Positions 10,950 through 24,518 of a DNA stretch of 64,000 nucleotides are shown here, piece after piece. Source of the DNA: Sapria himalayana (taxonomy: Eukaryota; Streptophyta; Magnoliopsida; Malpighiales; Rafflesiaceae); assembly GCA_029783825.1 (NCBI GenBank), contig JAREIK010001716.1, positions 736,102-800,101 of the forward strand, written 5' to 3'. Under the pieces are notes generated by a model that was not told the origin of the DNA, made no database searches, and was given only the letters and a program-made list of their open reading frames with translations. Position 1 is the first letter of the stretch. Each line of letters starts with the position of its first letter. The position numbers and the translations under genes are program-made.

Positions 10950-12830
10950 ATTTAAAATATTACATTTAGATTAATTTAAATGAAATAAATAAATAAAATA
11001 AAATTACAATTCATATCAAATAAAAAAATAAAAATGTTTATTAAAGAAAAAATCAATTCCATATTTCTATTTCATAATCAAAAATAGAATATAATACAAC
11101 ATACATACACATATTTAACATATGATGAAGCATAACTCATAAGACCATAAATGAATAAAAACATTATCGACATAAATAAAAAATAATAATAACAATATAG
11201 TATCGTATTATAAAATAATTAAAAATACACAAGTCAACAATCATGAATGATCAACCACGAATCATATAAAAAAGTATATCATTTTCATCATCATCATGTA
11301 TATGCCTGAAATTTTCTAGTGATGATATTAATATCCTCAATTTTCATATCTCATGATTCATCATCTATCAATAACTTTTGCACCTTATCATGAATGATCA
11401 GCCATGAATCTTCAATCTTTTATGTATGCAAGTATCTCTATAATATTTAGTCATAATCTCGATCTCTTATCTGAAATAATATTAATTATCATTAAAAAAA
11501 CAAACTTTGATGTTAAGTTAGACAGATGAGAAATACATCATGCATCATCTTAGATAACATAAGATGGATTCATATAATTTCCAATAAAGTAAAATATTGA
11601 TATTCTTATTTTCATCACGCTATATGATATAATAGTAATCAGTATCTAAATACTTAAATAAATAGCTCATATTCAACGGATCACCTTGCCATTTGGCCCT
11701 AGCTAATTGAATGAAGAAATTATCATCTTCATGTCTGTACTCAGAACATGACAATAGCTATCATACATATTATCATAATATATAAACAAAATAGTTACCT
11801 TTCCATGAATTAAATACTCAGGTTGGTGTTTTTGATTCATTCACGTGAATATGTATGTCAAAGTATTTTATATCCCTTCTACCTTACCCTAAGATGCATA
11901 CACACAACCAAATAATAAATAGATAGACTAGAGAACTAATATTTTAAATACTTAATTTTCATCTCAATAATAATGACACTAAATACATGATAACCACTAT
12001 AATTGATAAACATACTACAAATATTGTATATGCCCTTAAGCAAAATGCAAGTATGAGAAATATTCACAAAAAAAATACATATTTGTTATGTTATAAAAAA
12101 TCTTCAAGAATTTCATAAAAGAATTTCATAAAAGAATTTCATATATCACAGTATGAATTATTAATAATAAATTTATTACTATTACTATTAATATAGTTGG
12201 ATATCACATATTGTTAACCAACACATGACATCAATTATCAAGTTAGTATAATTCTAATAATGTCTCACAACCATTAAAATTTTTTTAAGCTCACTGAAAA
12301 ACAGAAACCACTAAAATCTTGTTGTCTACTAGACATCTTAAAATATTTTAATAAATTTTTTATTTTTTTTAATACAAAAGAAATAATTTTTATTCTTGGC
12401 TATACTATTAGATTAATTATTAATAAAAATATTAAAAATAATATTAAATATTTTATTCTGAATATCATATTCTCTAAATATTTTCATCACCCATGAATAT
12501 ATAGTAGGTCATTATGAAAATGAAAGATATCAAGAAATCCTAAAATTTTTTATTAAGTTTTAATTATAAATATACATTGTAAACAGTAAGACTTGCGAAT
12601 AATACACAATCACGACTAGGCCAAATATCTGAAATCACGTACAACTCCACTTTATTTCCTAAATTTATTAATTATTACCATTAAGATACTACTTACATAT
12701 AAATTTAAAAAATTCATTTATGATTTGAAATCTATTAATTATTACCACAATCACAGCTAGGAAAAGAAATTCAAGAATATTTAAGTTCATAAGAAGTGAC
12801 ACATGCCCATATATCACATGTATTACAATC
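10950..12830 (-). pseudogene. highly degenerate hAT transposase relic
   Basis: No long frame survives, but the minus strand follows the hAT transposase order. C-terminal residues lie near 11,300-11,400. The dimerisation-region equivalent is near 11,460-11,660 (compare the ATC..CGATCTC and TACTGATTA segments of better copies). The insertion-domain part is near 11,700-12,060, the RW region near 12,250, and the N-terminal part near 12,480-12,680. It is far more diverged than its left neighbour and resembles the degenerate copies at 37-43 and 57-60 kb more than the complete element. Confidence 0.6.
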
Positions 12831-14330
12831 ACGACTAGTTGAGTTTTAAATTTTGCATATAATTATTTCAGACTCGTCTTTGTTTTACTTGAAAAGTTCT
12901 CATGATAGAATTATTTTTTAATGATTTATATTGATGTCATTATTTAATATGATATGTTTGAATCATTCAACCCATAAAATATTGGGCAACTAGAAAGATT
13001 ATATTTTTAAAACTTAATTTTAAAAAGATAACTCTTCATCAAGAAATGAATATTATTTTTACAAAAACATCCCGTCAATTTTTTTTTTGCAAAAATAAAT
13101 CTTCTTTTATCAACTTGATAATAATCAAGTTTCATTCACAAATAACTTAATTAGTATTAAGATTGATAAATTACCCCAAAAAAATTATATCATAAAAAAT
13201 ATGAGCAAACGAGTTGTCTTTATAAATAGCATAATATTTGAGGTTATCAGTCCAAATATTCTTAAAATAATTTATAAGTAGTTTCAACGAAAAAAAAGTT
13301 GAGAAACATAAATATGTTTTTTAGATTGAGATTGCATACAAATAAAAAATGTGTTTTTTGTCAATAAAAATATACAATGAATATTTTTTTATGATTTAAA
13401 CTAAAAGATAATTCACTTTCTGGAATATTTATTTAACAAAATATTAATATTTTAATTATTATTGAAAAATTATTACTATTTGACTCTAAGAGAAATATAA
13501 TTATTATTGAAAAATTTAAATATTTGATATTTATTATATAAGATATATTGTATGTAATCAATATGATAATAACTTATTTCTTAGATTTACCTAAATAATT
13601 AATATATGAATGTTATTTATCTATTGACTCTTGAGACCTTATACTAGAGACAACGGCCTGGTCCACTACCAGAACTTCAGCTTGGTGAGCAAAGAAGTTG
13701 TTTGAGTGTATATTGATTTGCCTTGAAAATCCATCCATAAAAAACAAGATAATCCAATCCTAAATAGATATCAACTTAACAAATAATATTTATTACAAGT
13801 TATTATAATTTATCACAAAATGACATTATCTCCTAAAAAATATAAGTGACAAATAATTATTTCAAGATCCATTGTAGAGCCAAAATGCTTAGCTATAACT
13901 ATTATAAATTATAAGTTTCTGATTCTTTAGGCTAAATACTTGGTTTGAGAGGTTAGTTTCATATTTCAAAACCTATTATTTTTATATATGAACATCATGC
14001 AACTAGACACAAATTTCAATCTAGTATTTTATAAGCAAACAAAATATATAAAGGTTAATTGCAGCATTATTAAGAAAAAAATATATCGAAATTAATTATC
14101 TTTGTACATATTTTTATTATCACCATCAATCAAACTTTATCTCAACTACTTGAGATTAGTTATATAAATCCAACTTTTCTAATCTATTATATTAAAAATC
14201 ATATCTAATTTTAAATCTTTAATTATTAAATCTTTATTTTCTACTTCTACTTGATTCTTCATTGGCAATATATAATTATTGTCAAAAATATTTTTTTGAT
14301 AAGAGTAAAAATGGGACAAGACACATGCAA
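12830..14330. other. AT-rich stretch without recognisable features
   Basis: Very AT-rich sequence with no open frame over about 60 codons and no domain I can recognise. A slightly GC-richer patch at 13,630-13,740 does not match anything else in the window. Confidence 0.5.
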
Positions 14331-14334
14331 TATC

Positions 14335-14955
14335 TATGAAGCATGGATATGACAATGGATAAGAGTGTTCGTGTGGTGGACACTTGGATACACGGATACC
14401 AGCTGGATACAAGTTGAATACGTATCCAATACACCAATTAGTATATCGTTGACTAAAATTATAGGTCAAAACTTTGGATACATGTGCGACACGGCTTAGA
14501 GATAACTAGGCACAGATGGATTTTGAAATTGGATCAACGTTGTCGGCGATGACGTCAACGACACGGCATATCGTTGATGTCATCATTAACAACGTCAGAA
14601 TAATATGGGGAGATTACAAAATTGTAACAATGGGGGGGGGGGGGGGGGGATTTAAAACATGGAATTATTTTATAATTCCAAGTTTTATAATTTATTTGGA
14701 TTGTTTAATAAATATGAGATGCAAATTATGATTGTTTTATAAAATATATGGAATTAGTTTGGAGATGTACTAACTGACTTAATAACAGAAAGTCTAGTTT
14801 AAGAATATTATTTGTAAGGATAATTTCATAATTATTATTTTTTTATTTTATTATGATATATCGTAGCCATATTTATATCCTAATTTTTTAAAATTTATCA
14901 TTTCCCGTATCTCGTAGTGTCATATCCCCATGTCTGTATCCGTATCTGTGATTCT
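14335..14955. mobile_element. possible small inverted-repeat element
   Basis: The left part (about 14,335-14,420) has ATGAAGCATGGATATGACA followed by repeated GGATAC/GGACAC words. The right part (about 14,890-14,955), read in reverse complement, has AGAATCACAGATACGGATAC and GGATATGACAC. The two ends are loosely inverted copies around an AT-rich interior with an 18-G run (14,632-14,649). The size and repeated GGATAC/GACAC ends suggest a non-autonomous DNA transposon, but I could not identify a TSD. Low certainty. Confidence 0.3.
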
Positions 14956-15039
14956 TAGTGCATGATCATTTCAAAATTTGTCCTCAATGAAATATTAGAA
15001 ATATAAGGCAACGGATATTATTAAAAAAGCAAAATAATT

Positions 15040-15690
15040 GGTGATTTATTAAGGGTTTTTAGTTTCACCAATAGAAATCAAGGTGTACACTTGTTGGAAT
15101 GGTAGTCTTGCATGAGTCTCCGTTGACATTGGTTGAACATTATGGATTCCATACAATTTTAGATAGTTTTCAACCTTTATTCAAGGTCTCATCATGCAAC
15201 ACTACCAAGAGTAATATATTAAAAATGTATATTATGAAAATGTCAAACAATGAACTTGTTAGAATCTAATAAAGATAATATTACTTTAACCACTGACATG
15301 TGGCCTGCTACTAATCAAAGGGATTTATAGCATTGACTGCTCAGTACATTGATGCGAATTGGACTTTAAAAAGTTGTATTCTAAGTATACATACTTATTA
15401 AAACATGCAATAGTTTATATTTTTATTTTTGACTTCCAATTAAATAGCTACTTATATATATAATATTGTTTTGTATTATTTAAGTTTGTCTATTTTGATC
15501 TCCACATACTTTAAAAATTCTTTCTAATATAATTGTTATATATATATATGATGAATTGGAACATTGATAGAAACATATATCTCATTATCATTGATAATTG
15601 CCCCACTAATGATTCTCTAATGAACTTTGTGATTCATAAGTTTGATCAGTCTATGCTTATGCTAGGAGGATCATTATTTAATACAATAAA
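15040..15690 (+). pseudogene. RICESLEEPER-type hAT transposase fragment
   Basis: This belongs to a different hAT lineage from the other copies. From 15,099 I read MVVLHESPLTLVEHYGF, then FQPLFKVSS, matching the segment before the first catalytic Asp in RICESLEEPER-like proteins. LTTDMWPATNQ follows with the catalytic Asp, then LTAQYIDANWTL. After an AT-rich interruption of about 150 bp, WNIDRNIYLIIIDNCPTND (second catalytic Asp) and MLMLGGSLF follow at 15,550-15,680. The interruption starts at a possible GT (after TTCTAAG) and could be an intron, but this is unproven. The fragment ends abruptly where copia LTR sequence begins (15,680). Confidence 0.65.
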
Positions 15691-16380
15691 TTTCAGGACA
15701 TTATTTTATTTTACCAAAACTTATCATTTTTCAAAAATAGAAAACTTAATCTCATTTGGGATTTTGAATCTAAAAGTTTTAATTGTGCTCAACAAAAAAT
15801 TTATTCGCATTGTTTTAGTACTTTCGAATAAACCACTTACCGACTAGTCTTCCTCAATAATTGATATAAGAGCCTTAATTTTCAATATTATCCTGAATAT
15901 GATATCAAAAATTCTATAGATGAAGTTGTTTATTTATACCTTTATGGTATCTAGTTTATTTGCTATCAACAAATTAGTATTAGATTATTTTGATATCAAC
16001 ATAGTGATATCAAATATATCTAATGATATTTTTTTAATACAATAAATTTCACAACTGAATTTTATTTTACCAAACTTATCATTTTTCAAAAATAAAAAAC
16101 TTAATCTCATTTGGGATTTTGAATCTAAAAGTTTTAATTGTGCTTAACAAAAAATTTATTCGCATTGTTTTAGTACTTTCGAATAAACCACTTACAGATT
16201 AGTCTTCCTCAATAATTGATATCAGAGCCTAGATTTTCAATATTATCCTGAATATGGTATCAAAATTATATTGATGAAGTTGTTTATTGATACCTTTATG
16301 ATATCTAGTTTATTCACTATCAATAAATTAGTATTAGATTATTTTTGATATCAAAATAGTGATATCAAATATAATTAATG
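15680..16380 (+). mobile_element. tandem copia LTR-end / primer-site fragments
   Basis: Two direct copies of about 350 bp (15,680-16,035 and 16,036-16,380) each contain an LTR 3' part, a primer site and the start of the leader. Both match, in opposite orientation, the sequence at 5,575-5,950. The primer sites are ATTGATATAAGAGCC (15,860-15,874, one extra mismatch) and ATTGATATCAGAGCC (16,215-16,229). No gag follows. The left edge interrupts the RICESLEEPER-like fragment. Confidence 0.6.
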
Positions 16381-16990
16381 AGAGAATCTTAATTATTTGA
16401 GTTGAAGCCCCAGCAGGAATCTCTGTTCTTGGATCCTCCCACAATTCATCCGTATATCCATCATGGGCATGGAATAAGGTATGTAATTTGATGCAATATT
16501 TTTCTAAGGATTACACTCAATAATGTGCAAATGATTTTTATTGAATTTATATCTTCATGAAATTCATTTAGCCTAGTGACATAGATAATTATTCTAGATT
16601 TAAATTTCATGCTATTTGGACGTGATAAGCATGGAGGTAGATGTATCACAAACTATGAATGTGCAAACTTAATTGACTAATATTCAAAACTTAGCATCGA
16701 AGACATTCCATCCTCTAGGTTGTTATTCACATTGACAAATTGTAAAATCTTCAGTAAGGTATATAGTATGCTAATGAAATATGATTGGATTAACATGTGA
16801 TTAGATTTTCATGTTCGTTTCTTTCCTCTGACATTATTTTTAATCATTGTATAGTAACAGGTTTTACTATTTCTCAATTTAAACTTAAGAAGTTCTCTTT
16901 CAAGTTCTATAATATTTGACTAAAGAATATAGGATAAGTCCATTGGGATTTTTAGATAATTTCAATGAAATAGTTAAAGAATGCATATAT
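16380..16990. other. no recognisable features
   Basis: Non-repetitive-looking AT-rich sequence. A GC-richer patch at 16,400-16,460 does not translate into anything I recognise. Confidence 0.4.
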
Positions 16991-17720
16991 ATCACTATTG
17001 TGATTTTGTTATACCATCTAATTTTATCGGTTAGGTGATATCTCAAATATGTGTTAATGAAAATATCTCATCAATAGTGATTCGCAAGTGCATGGGTCAT
17101 TCAAGCAATAAAAAATATTTTAATCTATATATTGATCCCATGGAAATTGTATAAGTTATTCAATTATTTAATAGCGAGATAACTCATTTTTAGTAAGATG
17201 GATATTCGAATATTTAGGCAATCATAGTTCAATGGTTTATTCATTTAATCTATGTGTGATATTTATATCGCTCAACTTATATTATGTTTAACATATAATG
17301 AAGTTTGGGATATTATATAATAACTCATTGTCCTAATGGCATATAAGCTAGCTGTCACAACTGAACTCATCCCAATGTTGGTCCCCTCAAAACTAGCTCC
17401 TAAGTTTGTCATCACAAAGATAATAATACAACTCTACTCAAAAGTCATTCACAATTGTATACTATTTAAAAAACTTCCTCAACTTACAATCAACATTTTT
17501 TCATATGTACACTCTTATTCTCCGACCTCCATTATCATACAGGTCAATGTTTGATATACTTTATAAATATTTGAACTTTTGGCTTTATAAATATTACACA
17601 TTTACAAATAACATATGCTTCCCCTATATGTCATATATGGGAACCATATGAAAAAAAAAATAACTATTAAAAGTTGTTATCACCTTGTGAGTCACCACAT
17701 ACTTGTGTATGTCCATGCAT
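16990..17720 (+). repeat. direct repeat, copy 1 (candidate LTR)
   Basis: This shares an ordered series of blocks with 20,830-21,480: TTTGTTATAC..CTAATTTTAT near the start; a GGTTTAT..ATTTAAT block; TCATATGTACACTC; CTCCATTATCATA..AGGTCAA; and GTGGGAACCATA/GGGAACCATA followed by a TTATCACC..ACTACA block. The copies are diverged and have indels. Spacing of about 3.8 kb and the same orientation fit a pair of LTRs, but clear TG..CA ends, a primer site and a TSD were not seen. Confidence 0.45.
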
Positions 17721-18109
17721 CTCATTCTTTTCTCCAAGAGTTTATAGATTTGATCTTCAAACTTTTCTTGCATTATAATAAAAGATTTATATTTTTGATA
17801 GAGATGCTTTTTCCTTATCACATCATATTTTATATCCTTTTTTACTACTCTCGTGCATAGGGAAAAGATCTACCATTTTAGCTCTTTTTTGATTTGCTCA
17901 ATGCTCCATTACATTTTTTCTATAATTTATAAAATATCTATAAATATACCACCATATGCAGCTAAAAAATGCTCAATATGAGCTAGGTGATCTTCTTGTA
18001 TTTCTCCCCTTCCTTATGGGTCTTGCATGTTAGTTGTGGGGAAAGGATGAGATTTTTTCTCCAATTTTGACTAGTCCTTCCCCTTCAAGAATCGACTTCT
18101 TTTCTTTTT

Positions 18110-20310
18110 TATTTTCTTCTATTTTTCTTTAATGGCCAACAATATTATGAGAAATAATATTGGACATATTGCATCCACTTGTTCATTCATAATGACCATC
18201 TCTGCTAGATATAATAAAGTAATAAGGGAATGGTGAATTAATTGGCTAGAAAATTTGTCATTGAGGAACCCAAAAATTAATTTCTGCAAAAGTTTCCCCA
18301 CATCAAAATAATACCCAATGATGATGGCGAATAGAAAAATTGCTTTCTCCAAAATAATCTTAGAAATATGAAAAATCAACAATATATACGAGTTTGTGAA
18401 ATACAACCAAACTCTATTCACCTCTATGAGTTTTCTCCCCTCATCAATTATTTATATGTGCTCTTCAATGTCACCCTCCATGTACATTTTTATAGTGTTG
18501 ACTGGAAAATTTTGTTGCCTATAGAGATATTTGAAATCTATGATATCTTTAGTGCTTGAGAATCTAAGAAAATCATTAATTATTTTCCATATGAAAGCAA
18601 ACCCAAACCTCTCTAATAGCATATCTTCTCCTTCAAATCCTCTAAATTTACATAAAAATTTTTCGCAAATAATGTTTTTCCATGTTCTCTATGCATACAA
18701 AACAAAATCTAATTTTACTTTCTGATAATTATCTCTAAATGGAGAAATGAATTTATTGAATCTTCTTTGTCCAATAAATCCCTTTTTGGATAGTATGAAA
18801 TTGATCAATCTCTACCTAATTTCTTTAACAAAAGTCACTTTTGGCACCATGATTTTGGGTGCCATTTCTATAGTGCTAGGTTTATATCTTTTCCCTTTCT
18901 TCATACAAATTGCTTCTATGATATTTTTCTTCGATGTTCTTCTCTCTTTCATTATCAAGTCAACAAACTAAAAAGATTTAGGAAAGATTGTTGTGACATC
19001 ACTAGAATTTTAAAGATTTTGTGTGGAGGAGATTCGAAGATTAATTATGTATAGTCATGACTTAGTAATTGAAAGTCATGACTTTATAGATTTGTGTTTC
19101 TTCTATAAATAAAAATTTATAATATTATGAAAAGTAGTGTTTCAAAAGTTGTGACATTGTTTAGAAACCATGACTTTTCTATATAACTTATACAATGCTC
19201 TTCCTTTTGTAGTACAAAAGTTGTAGCTATGAAAAATTGATGTAGCCTTGTCGTGTAATTTCTAATGGGCTATTTATTTCTATAACACCAAATTTGTTGC
19301 TCTAAAAAAGTACCATGTCTTTGGACAAAATATTTGAAATGATTATTAGTTTGTATCTTCTATTCTTTTGTGTGTGGGGGTAATAGGTTTAAGTGTAAAA
19401 ATATACATGAAATATTTGTTCTAAGAAGAATCATATTTCATCACATAAGCAGAAAAAGAATCTTTGTTCGAAATACAAGTAGTGTTGCATTGAATATTCA
19501 TAACTAGACCTTCGAAACTTATTTTTCTCTATCAGAGATCTTTGCAGTCAATACTAGCTTTTTAGTATACTATTTTACATTATGTAATTATTAGTAGTGG
19601 ATGCTAGATAAGTAATTATTTTGATATCCCCCACCACAAAAATCATTTGAATGGGGTTCCTCTTCTTTTTTTTATCATGCTTTGAAATTAGCAAATATCT
19701 TAGCTTTTTCAGCCTCTTGCTCACATTATTCTACAACTTTATACTTTTTTGCCTCCATAAATTTTGGGTATACTTCATATTCTTTTTAAACAATGAAGAC
19801 TATATATTTTATTTCCTCTTTAGGCTTTTCTACCACAAGTTTCTTTATATTAGGTATAAAGATTGTATCAATTACTTTAGCTTCTTCTACTTGAATACTT
19901 GATGTTGTATCTTCAATTTCTTATTTTAGATTTTCAATCATAAGTTTCTTAGTATAGATTGCTGAAATTTCATCAATTACTTGAGCTTCTTCTTCAATAC
20001 ATAATGTCATATTATCAGTTTTCTCTTCTAAATTTTCAACCAAATGTTTATCCATATTAGCCATAGATATTTATCTTTTGCTTCAGCTTCATTTTCTTTA
20101 ATATGTGAGGTTGTATCATTAATTTTCCCTTCTATATTTTAAACTATAAATATATTTGTGTTATCTATCAGGATTTCTGATATAATACTTTTTTCAAACT
20201 TAACTCAATCCATGATTTTATATTTCTTCTTTAGTTATCTCAACTTTTCTTTCTCAGTAGCATCATCTCTTCTCAATTCTCTCAGCATTTCTTTAAGCTC
20301 AACTGACAAA
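18110..20310 (-). pseudogene. unassigned decayed coding region with tandem Glu/Lys-rich repeats
   Basis: Minus-strand translation gives long stretches with coding-like composition broken by stops. Near 20,000-20,310 it reads AYLSVELKEMLRELRRDD and onward. At about 19,660-20,050 a unit of roughly 40-45 residues recurs, seen as EEEAQVIDEISAIYTKKL and VEEAKVIDTIFIPNIKKL. At 18,600-18,960 it contains KKGKRYKPSTIEMAPKIMV and a run of basic residues. I do not recognise the family. Its position between two direct repeats suggests the interior of an LTR element, perhaps a non-gag/pol frame. There are no protease, reverse transcriptase or integrase motifs. Confidence 0.3.
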
Positions 20311-20829
20311 TAAGCTTTTCAGGATGGCTAAGAATCTTGAAATATCTCTTTCTAATGGCTTATGTACCTTCAATTTCTATAACTTTTTTTTGACATATAA
20401 TAGGATTGATACTAGATGCCATAAGGACCATAATAAAATTTATTTCGTTGGGTATAATAAGTCTCCTTATAATAATAGTTTGGGATGTTCTCATTTATTT
20501 CTATTTTACATTTCTCAAAATAAATTTCATTTGCTTCATTTTGTTATTGTAACTCCTTAAAATAGTTTATTATGTATTTAAAAAAATATTAGTTAAACAT
20601 TCTTATTAGATTGATAGCAAAAAAAAAAAGAAAAGATACACACAAAAATCTAATAGATACCTAACCACTTTCAAACAAGTTAATAAGATTTAGCAAATAG
20701 ATTTAAGAAGATTTATCAAACTTAATTCTATCTAAATTACTAAGAAAAAATATTCTTGCACAAGGAAAATTATGTCAACTCGTGTTGACTAACCAAACTA
20801 AATAATCCCCAAAAATGGTGCTAAAAACT

Positions 20830-21480
20830 TATTATAACTTTGTTATACTATTTAATTTTATTAATGAGGTGATATTTCAAAAGCTTTAATAAGAATATCT
20901 TATCAATAAAAATCTACAAGTACAAGATTCATACATGAAGTAAATTCAACTTTAGTCCAGATATCAATCTCATGAGAATTATTAGACAATCTTATGCCCA
21001 TGGTTTATTTATTTAATTTATGTAATGATATTTAAGTTGTTTGACTTAAATAATATTGGAGACATAATGAAGGTTTGATTTGTAAGTATATGGTGGTTGT
21101 CACCATTAAGTCCATCCTAATTATTGTTCTGTGAGACATATCCCCTTGGTATATTACCACAATGATAATAATTTATATCTAGTTGAAAGTTATTCATAAT
21201 CCAATATCTTTTAGGTAACTTCGTTAACTACCTTTGATAATGAGTTCATATGTACACTCATATTCTCTAGCCTCCATTATCATAAAGGTCAAGAATTAAT
21301 ATGGTTTGTAAGTATTTATACATTCAACTTCTTAAGCATAATACTTACATAATTAATATATATTTCTCTCAAATTTTACTAGTGGGAACCATACAAGTAA
21401 AAATAATTATTAAGAGTTATCACCATCCTATGAATCACTACACATTCGTGTATATCTTGAGGATTTCCTATCATTATCCT
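20830..21480 (+). repeat. direct repeat, copy 2 (candidate LTR)
   Basis: Partner of 16,990-17,720, sharing the same block order. The upstream bases CCCCAAAAATGGTGCTAAAAA, shortened by decay, are GC-poor. The repeat is preceded by an A-rich tract at 20,620 that could be part of a polypurine region, although this is uncertain. Confidence 0.4.
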
Positions 21481-21915
21481 CTTCGATGATGATATGACTC
21501 ACACATTAAATATAAACTCCTTAGAAAAATGTTATATATAATATCTAGCTCAATTAAAGATCAATTTATTTAAGTCATATATAATTGATTGGCAAAAGCA
21601 TTTATATTTTTGGCTTCGTAAGTACCACGCTCGCAATCATTAACATAACTAAATTTTGGGTTTCAATGTATTACACTTCTACCCATGGTTATTAACACTA
21701 AAGACAATAAAAATATATGATTTGTTCTAGAAATCCCATTTATGTTTATTACATGATCTAATATTGGGTTGACGTACATATATGGAGACTCTTAAAAAGA
21801 ATATCATTCTCATTTATAGGTTATATGGTAAAGAGGAAATTATTGAATGAGGGTGTTGGAGGTTGATTAATTAAATAAGTTGCGGCAAAAATTTATCTTT
21901 TTTGTACATGATATT

Positions 21916-22860
21916 TCAATTATTATGCAATAACATACTATGATTTAACTCCTCAATTTGTCTATGCCTTTGTTCAAAAGAGCCCATGTGTTGGTGAGTG
22001 TGGGAATAGATGAAATGATATGCAATGCCATTTGTTTGAAAATTATTATGGAGCATATGATACTCATGAAAACAATCATTAAAGTTAAGAAAAGTCAAAA
22101 GGAAGTCCTTGTGCATGAGCCACATGTTACATAATTTGAAGGAGACTTTCTATACATGTGCTCCCATCTTCATGGTCAATATTAGAATACAATGATCAAA
22201 AAATATATCTGGAGGCATATAATGTTCATAGCTATCAATGCATAAACTAGCTAATTTATGATTTATCATGATGATGTCTAGCTTACAAGACACCCTCCCA
22301 TTTGTTCTTGTGAAGAATGTGCTGGAAGAGGGCATATCCTACAAACCGAGCTTAGAACAATATTTTATGAAGTCATGACATTCATAATTTTTGACTGTTC
22401 TTCTACCCACTTTATCTAGCTCAAAAAGAAGGGATTTAAAATTGCCTAAGACTGCCCATGTGGAGGACTCTAATCCTTCTTATAAGATTCAGCTTTCCCA
22501 TAGAAGTCTTCTAGTTACTATTGAGTGGATTCCATTGACAAAGGTAAGTCGATAACTTACTCTCTGCACTTTGTCAAGGATCCGTAAATAGATATGCTAG
22601 GAGCACATATAGAGTTTATGTACCTGCGTGGTCTGCATATCCCATATTACCAAAATTCTATCAATTTTATGACTGTATAAGTTGTGTAAAGAGTCAAAGT
22701 TCCCAAATTTTGACTTCATTAACCATGCAACTTTATCTAGATTCAAATTGGCTTCAATTATGACAAAGATATCAATGTTGTAAGCTTTAATTATTAGCCT
22801 ACACACTTCTTTCTATTTGATGAGATAGTTAAATTTTCTTATATTCTAACTAGCTATCTT
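21916..22860 (-). pseudogene. LINE ORF2 endonuclease domain, inverted part
   Basis: Minus-strand translation matches the APE-type endonuclease of plant LINEs in order. The start near 22,850 reads NIRKFNYLIK, then VCRLIIKAYNIDIFVIIEAN (the E of the conserved ET/EA block) at about 22,740-22,806. It continues with SHKIDRILVIWD, a VNGIHSI..RRLLWES segment near 22,500, and at 22,150-22,335 TNGRVSCKLDIIMINHKLAS with the usual FTWTNG..KLDR block, then DHC in place of the catalytic DHS/DHC histidine. The linker (MWLMHKDFLLTFLN) follows to 21,916. Stops break the frame. The matching reverse transcriptase lies on the opposite strand from 24,519. Confidence 0.75.
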
Positions 22861-23820
22861 CGTTAGTATCTTTGAAAATTGGTGCATAGAGAGTATACAA
22901 TCACAAGGCTTTCTCAGGTTTGTAGGATGGTCATAGGGGGTATACAATCATAGAGCACAAACTTTACATACATCACTATCATCATATATGCCACCTTACA
23001 TATATCGCTCAATTCGCCCTTACATGCATCCCATATATTCCACCCTTACTATATACATCACATATGTCTCTCTTATATTTAACATGCATTTTCCTTTACA
23101 TATAATTCATATTCAACCTATATATATATGACACATATTCCACTGCTGCATGCCTTACATATTCCACACTCACACACCTATCAAGATACACCCATTCCCC
23201 CAAACATTAATACAGAAAGTTGGCTTGAATCCCAAGGGGAGACTTGAAGTGAATTGAGAAAACCAAGTGGGCATTCATGCATCAAATTGCTAGCCTTATG
23301 CATATTTTGGGTTGGTCTTTTTATATCCAAAAGTTGGATTTCATTGCACATATCCATACACTATCATGCGTTGCATTTCAAGGACAAAACATCTAGCCTT
23401 TCAAAGGTACCCCCACCTCTCCCCAAAAACTCTTAGAAAAAAATGATATAGAATGGAGCCGCATATAGGCATATCATCCATGGGACAGATACATTTTTAT
23501 AATTAACAGAAGATCCCCATAACAGCCTCATTAACAAACTCCATCATTGCTCTAGTTTCCTACGATCCTATAGTGTGCCCTTTTTCAATAGAATGTTCAT
23601 ACTTCATATGTTTATTTATTCTAGTCTCTTGAATAGCACCGCATATGATCCTAGCTCCATTGGCTCTTCTAGCTTAAAATTAATCTCTTCATCATTAATT
23701 TTACTATATATCATTTTAGATTTGTATTACTTTATTAATTATATTCTAAATTATATTTTTAAATTAAATATTATTTGATATTAAATTATTAATAAAAATT
23801 AATATTAAATAACTAAATAA
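22860..23820. other. unassigned sequence between LINE halves
   Basis: If the endonuclease part is an inverted LINE 5' segment, this stretch should hold LINE sequence upstream of the endonuclease (ORF1 or 5' leader) in minus orientation. I find no zinc-knuckle or other ORF1 motif in it. It is rich in CATATATTCCAC-like words at 23,000-23,170. Confidence 0.35.
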
Positions 23821-24515
23821 AATTTTAAAAAAATACTCGCTTGGCTATTTATGCAATACTGATTGCCGATGTCTGATGTTCATAGTCCACACCCGAGTCC
23901 TAAGACCAAGAAATGATAGAAAGTTGAAAGCTGAACCAAACTGTGAGAGGGGAGAGAGGTGAGACGAGACACATCACATGAGATAGAGAGAGAGAGTGAG
24001 TGAGTGTGTGTGTGTGTGTGTGGGGATAGGGTAGAGAAAGAGATGAGAGCGAGGTGAAAAGTGAGTTAGATTGAGAGATAGGAAGAGAGAAAAAATTTTA
24101 AAAATAATTTTTATTAAATTTTTTTAATATTTTTTTAGGGCAGAAACCCAACATTCATCAGCTTTTCTTCCCTAGTCATTGGGGGTACATCCAGAGGCTA
24201 AATACATCTCATTTTAATTTATTTTTAGATCATTAGGTTGGTTCGTCCTCAACGGTTCCAGAATGTTCGAGATTGGGGCTTAGGTGAGGCCCAACACGAG
24301 CTTGGGCTCAACCCAATCAAACCATGCTCGAGTTCTGGGGCACCTGACCATGTCGTTGGACCATTCCTTCGGGCCAGGCATCCGATTCGTGCCTCGAGCC
24401 AGCAAGGCACGAGTTCATGTATGATTTTGGACTATGTCATACTATGTCAGGCACAACTCAGTCAGGTCATGCCTCATGCCGGGCATGAGTTGTCTGGCCC
24501 ACTTGATACCTCTTA
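23820..24515 (-). mobile_element. hAT 5' end relic (leader, subterminal region, degenerate TIR)
   Basis: Read on the minus strand, this resembles the region upstream of the transposase start in the complete element. It has an AG-rich leader (23,940-24,100, including a GT microsatellite at 24,003-24,022), TTTTTAGGGCAGAA, the CTAGTCATTGG block, then a GC-rich subterminal part with GGCACGAG/CATGCC words. It ends CTTGATACCTCTTA at 24,515, a mutated TIR. No transposase coding part is attached. It directly abuts the LINE reverse-transcriptase half. Confidence 0.6.
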
Positions 24516-24518
24516 TCA

